64,000 nt of DNA from contig NZ_CALEJS010000025.1 of assembly GCF_937898475.1 (NCBI RefSeq), positions 124,001 to 188,000 on the forward strand, written 5' to 3'. Both the position numbers and the translations under genes were made by a program. The notes under the pieces were generated by a model. It was not told the origin of the DNA and did not search any database. It saw only the letters and a program-made list of their open reading frames with translations. This DNA comes from an uncultured Chitinophaga sp. GTDB lineage: Bacteria; Bacteroidota; Bacteroidia; Chitinophagales; Chitinophagaceae. Below are positions 59,463 through 64,000 of this stretch, in pieces. Each line of letters opens with the position of its first letter. The stretch's first letter is position 1.

Positions 59463-60517
59463 GCAGCATCCGTTATATCATCTACGGCCTGCTCTGCGCA
59501 GGATGGCTGACCGCTTTACTGGCCTCCGGGCCGCATGCACGCAGTAATGTGTACGCGCCTAAGGAAACCCTTTCGGAATACGGCTTCTTTAAAGGCAATA
59601 TGGCAGACCAGGTACCGGTAGCAGGCATTATGCCCTACCAGCTGAACACCCCCCTGTTCTCTGATTATGCGGAAAAGCTGCGTTTTATTCAATTGCCGCC
59701 GGATAGTGTGATCACTTATGACCCGGAAGATGTAATGTATATCCCTATCGGCGCTACGCTCATCAAAACATTCTATTACCCCCATGATATGCGGCATCCT
59801 GAAAAAGGACGGCGCCTCCTGGAAACCCGCCTGCTGGTGCACACACCGGGCGGGTGGAAAGCGTGGACCTACATCTGGAACGATGAACAAACGGAAGCGT
59901 ACCTGGAAGTAGCCGGAGACCGTAAACCCGTTCGCTTCACCGATCTTAAGGGGCGCGATGTTGCTTTTGATTACATTATTCCCAATGTGAACCAGTGCAA
60001 AGGCTGTCATAATACCAACGAAGTATTAATGCCCATAGGGCCTGTTGCACGGCAGCTCAATGGCGATTATCCCTACGGCAGCGGGCCTGAAAACCAGCTG
60101 CAGCACTGGATAAAGGCGGGCATACTGCGGGGACTCACCGCTGCAGCGCAGGCGCCCCGCGCACCGGTATGGAACGATCCCGCCAGCGGCAGCCTGGAAG
60201 ACCGGGCACGTACCTGGCTGGAGATCAATTGTGCACACTGCCATAAACCGGATGGTCCTGCCAGAACATCCGGGCTCTTTCTGAACATTAACGAACATGA
60301 CCCTACGAAGATAGGTATACTGAAACCGCCCGTGGCAGCTGGCCGCGGTGCGGCAGATCTTAAGTATGATATTGTGCCGGGGCACCCGGAAAAGTCTATT
60401 CTTGTTTACCGCATGGCATCAACTGATCCGGGTATCATGATGCCGGAGCTAAGCCGTAAGCTAACGCATAAGGAAGGATTGGAGCTGGTGAAACAGTGGA
60501 TAAGGGAAATGAAGTGA
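59459..60517 (+). CDS. SO2930-type diheme c-type cytochrome
   Basis: The 352-residue protein has an N-terminal membrane/signal segment and two CxxCH heme-binding sites: Cys180-Cys183-His184 in NQCKGCHNTNEV and Cys258-Cys261-His262 in INCAHCHKPDGPA. The spacing and the N-terminal domain resemble the SO2930-like family, found beside the beta-helix protein. It should be a periplasmic or outer-surface electron carrier. It starts inside the last four bases of the beta-helix gene (ATGA), showing translational coupling. The redox partner and purpose are unknown. Confidence 0.87.
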   Translation: MSSIRYIIYGLLCAGWLTALLASGPHARSNVYAPKETLSEYGFFKGNMADQVPVAGIMPYQLNTPLFSDYAEKLRFIQLPPDSVITYDPEDVMYIPIGATLIKTFYYPHDMRHPEKGRRLLETRLLVHTPGGWKAWTYIWNDEQTEAYLEVAGDRKPVRFTDLKGRDVAFDYIIPNVNQCKGCHNTNEVLMPIGPVARQLNGDYPYGSGPENQLQHWIKAGILRGLTAAAQAPRAPVWNDPASGSLEDRARTWLEINCAHCHKPDGPARTSGLFLNINEHDPTKIGILKPPVAAGRGAADLKYDIVPGHPEKSILVYRMASTDPGIMMPELSRKLTHKEGLELVKQWIREMK

Positions 60518-60526
60518 AGCCGCCTG

Positions 60527-61204
60527 TTACACCACATGGCCATATATTGCGAACAATTTCCAGAACACGTCTGCTGTTTTAAAATCGAAACGCTGTTTCT
60601 TAAAATCGTTCAGCACCAGTTCTATCTTTTCACCTTTTATTTCATACTTCCCGATCATGATCTCCTTCCCTGCCGCATACAGCCCGGTGTTATGCTGGCA
60701 AAGGTGAATGTTCTCCTGCGTAACGGCCTCGAATATCAGCACATCATTCATTTTGCAGGGCGGCATGGCTTCATGATGCGGAATGTTGCGGTTAAAGGTG
60801 AGCGCCACCAGGTGACGATTGCCGGGTTCCGGCAGCACCAGTTTGGGAAATGCGCTCCAGTCGTTATACGCCATCTCGCCGTTGCAGCATTTCATATAGA
60901 TGTTATCATTGAGGAACGGCACCTCGCGTAACTGGAGGTTGATGATATGATTTTCCTCCCCGATCAGCTTGTCGCCATTAAATTTCAGGATCTCGTTGAT
61001 CGTCAGGTGCTCTTTGATAAAATTATCCAGGGGTATGCAAAAATAATTGGCAATCCGCACGACGGTCTCTATCCTCGGTTCGGCGCGATTCTCCTCATAA
61101 GAGGATATATTCCCCCTGGTCAGCTCGAACAGATCCGCAAAAGCCTGCTGGCTAAGGCCTTTGGTAGTACGTATCTTCTTGATATTGGCTCCTATTTTTG
61201 TCAT
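60527..61204 (-). CDS. XRE-family regulator with C-terminal sensor domain
   Basis: The 225-residue protein has an XRE helix-turn-helix at residues 5-60 (IRTTKGLSQQAFADLFELTRGNISSYEENR). The C-terminal part is of LexA/S24-like shape, but no catalytic Ser-Lys pair was identified. It lies divergent from the YbjN-like/PspA operon, about 100 bases away, and could control that operon or itself. The effector is unknown. Its promoter lies so close to the ATG that the mRNA may be nearly leaderless. Confidence 0.82.
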   Translation of the reverse strand: MTKIGANIKKIRTTKGLSQQAFADLFELTRGNISSYEENRAEPRIETVVRIANYFCIPLDNFIKEHLTINEILKFNGDKLIGEENHIINLQLREVPFLNDNIYMKCCNGEMAYNDWSAFPKLVLPEPGNRHLVALTFNRNIPHHEAMPPCKMNDVLIFEAVTQENIHLCQHNTGLYAAGKEIMIGKYEIKGEKIELVLNDFKKQRFDFKTADVFWKLFAIYGHVV

Positions 61205-61209
61205 CCCCG

Positions 61210-61237
61210 CAAAGATAAGGTTAATTCTTTTATCAAA
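61210..61237 (-). promoter_or_regulatory. probable promoter of the XRE-regulator gene
   Basis: On the minus strand TATCTTTG at 61210-61217 fits the -7 consensus, and TTTG at 61234-61237 lies 16 bases upstream. The -7 box is five bases from the ATG, so transcription would start near or within the start codon, predicting a leaderless message. Confidence 0.45.
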
Positions 61238-61250
61238 GTTGCTAATTTAA

Positions 61251-61281
61251 TTTGCAATTTTCCGGGAGTTTTGTATTTTTG
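61251..61281 (+). promoter_or_regulatory. promoter of the YbjN-like/PspA/flotillin operon
   Basis: TTTG at 61251-61254 and TATTTTTG at 61274-61281 are exactly 19 bases apart, a perfect Bacteroidota consensus. The start would lie about 20 bases before the ATG at 61308. Confidence 0.78.
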
Positions 61282-61307
61282 TTTCACAATAGACCAAATC
61301 CACCCCG

Positions 61308-61700
61308 ATGAATCATTTCGACACTATAGCAACGTTTGCCACCAGGCTTAACTGCAGGATCGTCTATAAGAACGAACAGAACGGCATCCTGAAGATCGAT
61401 AACCAGCCTGATGGCATTCATAACCTTATCATCGGCATTGCACCGCCGATACTGATCATGGAGCAATACCTGTTCTCTTTCCGGGAAGATCATGCGGATA
61501 TGTTTAAAAAACTGCTGCAGAAGAACAGGGATACCATTCACGGCGCCTTTGTGATCAGTGAAGACGGCAATAAAGTGTTGTTCCGGTACACCATGCAGCT
61601 GGAGAACATCGACTTCAACGAATTTGAAGGCGCCATTAATTCGCTGGGATTACTGCTAAGCGAATATGCACAACAGATCATTGATTTTTCAAAACTATAA
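61308..61700 (+). CDS. small YbjN-domain-like protein, first gene of the PspA operon
   Basis: The 130-residue protein has an alpha/beta pattern resembling YbjN/type III secretion chaperone-like folds (ILKIDNQPDGIHNLIIGIAPP, GAFVISEDGNKVLFRYTMQLENI). No catalytic motif is present and the resemblance is moderate. It is followed by a PspA gene after ten bases, so it probably belongs to the envelope-stress operon, perhaps as a chaperone or regulator of PspA. Recognition at family level is tentative. Confidence 0.65.
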   Translation: MNHFDTIATFATRLNCRIVYKNEQNGILKIDNQPDGIHNLIIGIAPPILIMEQYLFSFREDHADMFKKLLQKNRDTIHGAFVISEDGNKVLFRYTMQLENIDFNEFEGAINSLGLLLSEYAQQIIDFSKL

Positions 61701-61710
61701 ATAGTGAGTC

Positions 61711-62424
61711 ATGAACATATTCAAACGACTACTCAGGATAGGCCAGGCAGAGATCCATGCTGCCGTTGAAAAAATGGAAGACCCCGTTAAAATGACGGAA
61801 CAGGGCCTGCGCGAATTGCGGCAGGACCTGGTGGAAGCCACCGAGGCATATGCCAAAGTGAAAGCGCTGGCCATCCGCACAGAAAATGAACAGGCACATT
61901 GCCAGAAAGAATCGCTGAATTATGCAGAAAAAGCTATCTTGATCATGCAAAAGGCGCAGGCTGGACAAGTTGACCTGGTGAAAGCCGAAGAGCTGGCGCG
62001 CGAAGCCCTTTCGCTCCGGCGCAAGTTCTATGCGGAATCAGAGGAGCTCAATGCGCAGGTGGTTGCCCTGCAGCAATCCTCCGCAGAAATGCTCCGCAAC
62101 ACGGAGATACTGAGAGAGAACATGGAAAAATGGGAGAAAGAGCTCCGTACGCTGAAAGCAAGGGCCAAAGTGAGCAAAGCCACCGAACAGGTGAACAAGC
62201 AACTGGCACAGCTGGATAACAACGGCACCATTGCCATGCTGGAACGTATGAAGGCCAAGGTGGAAGACGAGGAAGCGCTGGCGAAGGCCTATGGAGAAAT
62301 TGCCCGTGACAAAAACAGCCTGAAAGACGAATTGAATACATTGTTAAAGGACGATTCATTATCTATCGAAAAAGACCTGAAGGCGATCAAGGAAAAACTG
62401 GGTATCGCCGAAAATCCATCCTAA
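61711..62424 (+). CDS. pspA: PspA/IM30-family membrane-remodelling protein
   Basis: The 237-residue protein is almost entirely predicted coiled coil and begins MNIFKRLLRIGQAEIHAAVEKMEDPVKM, typical of PspA/Vipp1 (ESCRT-III-like) N-terminal helices. Heptad patterns of Glu/Lys and Leu fill residues 30-220. It should polymerise on the inner membrane under stress and preserve its barrier function. Within the operon it precedes an OB-fold membrane protein by four bases and then flotillin. The assignment is secure. Confidence 0.93.
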   Translation: MNIFKRLLRIGQAEIHAAVEKMEDPVKMTEQGLRELRQDLVEATEAYAKVKALAIRTENEQAHCQKESLNYAEKAILIMQKAQAGQVDLVKAEELAREALSLRRKFYAESEELNAQVVALQQSSAEMLRNTEILRENMEKWEKELRTLKARAKVSKATEQVNKQLAQLDNNGTIAMLERMKAKVEDEEALAKAYGEIARDKNSLKDELNTLLKDDSLSIEKDLKAIKEKLGIAENPS

Positions 62425-62428
62425 GCCT

Positions 62429-63121
62429 ATGAGTGAATTAGTTGACCTGTTATTTCATCCGCTCAGCAATGCTGTTATGACCGTACTCACGGGCATTTCA
62501 GCGATCTACTGGATCTTCAGTTTTATCGGAGGCAGCGTTTTCGGTGATGGAGACGCCGACCTCGACGCACATGGCGCTAACCTGGATACCGATGCTGATC
62601 ATGACATTGATCAGGACATGGATCACGGCGACATTGCCGGGGAAAAGCCCTTCCTGCAGAAAGCCTTCGAGTTTGTGAACATCGGTAAAGTGCCGTTCAT
62701 GATGGTGCTGTCTACCTTCAAGTTCATTTCCTGGATCGTTACCCTGGGAAGCTCCGTATTGCTGGGGCTCGGCAGCTGGGGCTGGAAATCCGTATTTATC
62801 CTGCTGCCCGTGTTTGCAGTGGCATTTGTTATCACCCGCTTCGCCACCAAACCACTCGTTAAAGTGTATCATGCCATGGGTTATAATGGAGAAGAAGGCT
62901 ACGACCTGCTGGGCCGCACCGCCCGCATGCGTTCCACTATTTCAGGCGCCACCATCGGGGCTGCAGAACTCAAAGTGCAGGGAGACCTGATCCGCATCAA
63001 CGTTCAAAGCAAAACCGGCGAGACTATCGGGTATGATGCGGATGTGATGATCGCCGATGAATCCCCCGACAAAAAATATTATCTCGTGGTACCGGAGATC
63101 AATCTCGCTAACATCGTTTAA
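62429..63121 (+). CDS. YqiJ-like membrane protein with C-terminal OB-fold
   Basis: The 230-residue protein has two or three membrane helices at about 15-40 and 90-145 and a C-terminal OB-fold-like domain from about 160 (LLGRTARMRSTISGATIGAAELKVQGDLIRINVQ). Between the helices is an acidic loop with DADLDAH and DHDIDQDMDHG-type Asp/His clusters that could bind divalent metal. NfeD/YqiJ proteins often accompany flotillins and help place them in the membrane. The next gene is a flotillin, matching that pairing. Function beyond this is not clear. Confidence 0.87.
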   Translation: MSELVDLLFHPLSNAVMTVLTGISAIYWIFSFIGGSVFGDGDADLDAHGANLDTDADHDIDQDMDHGDIAGEKPFLQKAFEFVNIGKVPFMMVLSTFKFISWIVTLGSSVLLGLGSWGWKSVFILLPVFAVAFVITRFATKPLVKVYHAMGYNGEEGYDLLGRTARMRSTISGATIGAAELKVQGDLIRINVQSKTGETIGYDADVMIADESPDKKYYLVVPEINLANIV

Positions 63122-63169
63122 GCACACTATTACCAATACATTTATCTCACCTAAAATCATTTAAAGACT

Positions 63170-64000
63170 ATGGGCACTCTGGGAGGAATCAGCCTCTTGT
63201 TTATTGGAGGCATTGTTTTTCTGCTGTTCATTATACTGTATGCATTTGCCGCTTTTTACAAAAAGATACCACAGGGCAAAGCCATCGTCCGTACAGGCGT
63301 TGGCGGCGGTAAGGTGGCTTTCAACAGGGGCATGTACGTGATCCCCGTATTGCATAAAATGGAGATCATGGATATCTCCGTAAAAAAACTGCAGATTGAC
63401 CGCCTGGAAAATGAAGGGCTGATCTGTAAAGACAATATCCGCGCAGATATTAAAGTAGCGTTCTTCGTTCGTGTGAACAAGAATGTAGACGATGTGCTCA
63501 ATGTGGCGCAGATCATCGGTACGGAAAGGGCCAGCGATGTGGAAACCCTGCGCAACCTTTTCGAAGCCAAATTCTCTGAAGCCCTGAAAACCGTGGGCAA
63601 GAAGTTTGATTTCATCGAACTGTATGAAGCCCGCCGCGAATTCAGGACAGAGATCCTCAACATCATCGGGACAGACCTGAACGGGTATATCCTGGACGAC
63701 TGCGCCATCGATTACCTGGAACAAACGGAGATCAAATACCTCAGCGCCCAGAACATCCTGGATTCACAGGGTATCAAGAAGATCACAGAGCTGACGGCTG
63801 AACAAAACATCAAGGCCAACCTGATCAAACGTGAAGAAGAGAAAGTGATCAAAAAACAGGATGTGGAAGCCCGTGAAGCCATCCTGGAGCTGGAACGCCA
63901 GATGGCGGAAAAAGAAGAGAAACAGAAAAGGGAAATCGATAACATCCGGGCGCGCGAGAACGCAGAGATCATCAAGGTACGCGAAGAAGAAAGGCTGAAA
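63170..64000 (+). CDS. flotillin-family protein, 3' part outside the window
   Basis: The frame from ATG 63170 is open to the window end (277 residues visible). Residues 5-30 form an N-terminal membrane anchor (GGISLLFIGGIVFLLFIILY), followed by a PHB/SPFH domain of about 190 residues (IPQGKAIVRTGVGGGKVAFN, VVFFVRV-like, FEAKFSEALKTVGKKF). From about 200 a Glu/Ala/Arg-rich coiled coil begins. Flotillins organise membrane microdomains. It is the last visible gene of the YbjN-like/PspA/YqiJ-like operon and starts 48 bases after it. The C-terminus is cut by the edge. Confidence 0.9.
   Translation, partial: MGTLGGISLLFIGGIVFLLFIILYAFAAFYKKIPQGKAIVRTGVGGGKVAFNRGMYVIPVLHKMEIMDISVKKLQIDRLENEGLICKDNIRADIKVAFFVRVNKNVDDVLNVAQIIGTERASDVETLRNLFEAKFSEALKTVGKKFDFIELYEARREFRTEILNIIGTDLNGYILDDCAIDYLEQTEIKYLSAQNILDSQGIKKITELTAEQNIKANLIKREEEKVIKKQDVEAREAILELERQMAEKEEKQKREIDNIRARENAEIIKVREEERLK

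Overview
The window looks like a chromosomal segment of a Bacteroidota bacterium, most likely Chitinophagaceae and Chitinophaga-like. The reasons are three SusC/SusD outer-membrane uptake pairs, an ECF sigma/FecR pair feeding an STN-bearing SusC, promoters of the TTTG-N19-TAnnTTTG type, few Shine-Dalgarno sequences, and a flexirubin/aryl-polyene pigment cluster. No RNA genes, CRISPR arrays, insertion sequences or phage genes were seen.

Layout. 1-6.4 kb: a SusD (cut by the window edge) and SusC pair, with a LacI-type and an AraC-type regulator upstream. 6.5-19.6 kb: ECF sigma, FecR, an STN-SusC/SusD pair, a class I DNA photolyase, and a second paralogous SusC/SusD pair without the STN domain. 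19.8-24.3 kb: a secreted esterase, an M1 metallopeptidase, a HupE/UreJ-like membrane protein and a DUF6702-like protein. 24.3-49.5 kb: one uninterrupted minus-strand cluster of 23 genes for an aryl polyene of flexirubin type. 49.7-55.2 kb: housekeeping and membrane genes (CNNM/CorC-type protein, ZIP transporter, PAP2 phosphatase, methyltransferase, LtaS-like sulfatase). 55.3-60.5 kb: phosphoglucosamine mutase, cysteine desulfurase, and a beta-helix protein with a diheme cytochrome. 60.5-64 kb: an XRE regulator divergent from a YbjN-like/PspA/OB-fold membrane protein/flotillin operon that runs off the window.

How the pigment genes fit together. An ammonia-lyase makes the cinnamate-type starter and a PaaK-like ligase activates it. 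Two ACPs are primed by AcpS. Ketosynthases (one paired with a chain-length-factor-like partner), a FabG reductase and two hotdog dehydratase subunits build the polyene. A methyltransferase and a halogenase-like flavoprotein decorate the ring. A LolA-like carrier, a lipoprotein, a giant MMPL-PlsC-methyltransferase fusion, an LpxL-like acyltransferase, a GT2 and a C45 acyltransferase suggest export and attachment at the envelope. The dialkylresorcinol genes (darA/darB type) expected for a complete flexirubin are not in the window.

The most unusual structural signal is not a gene. At least twelve intergenic spacers begin at or immediately after a stop codon and are filled with degenerate words repeated with a 7-base (sometimes 8-base) period. 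The word differs from spacer to spacer but the period does not, and many of these spacers fold back on themselves. A second notable point is that the two dehydratase-like proteins each lack the catalytic residue that the other keeps, which suggests one shared active site.
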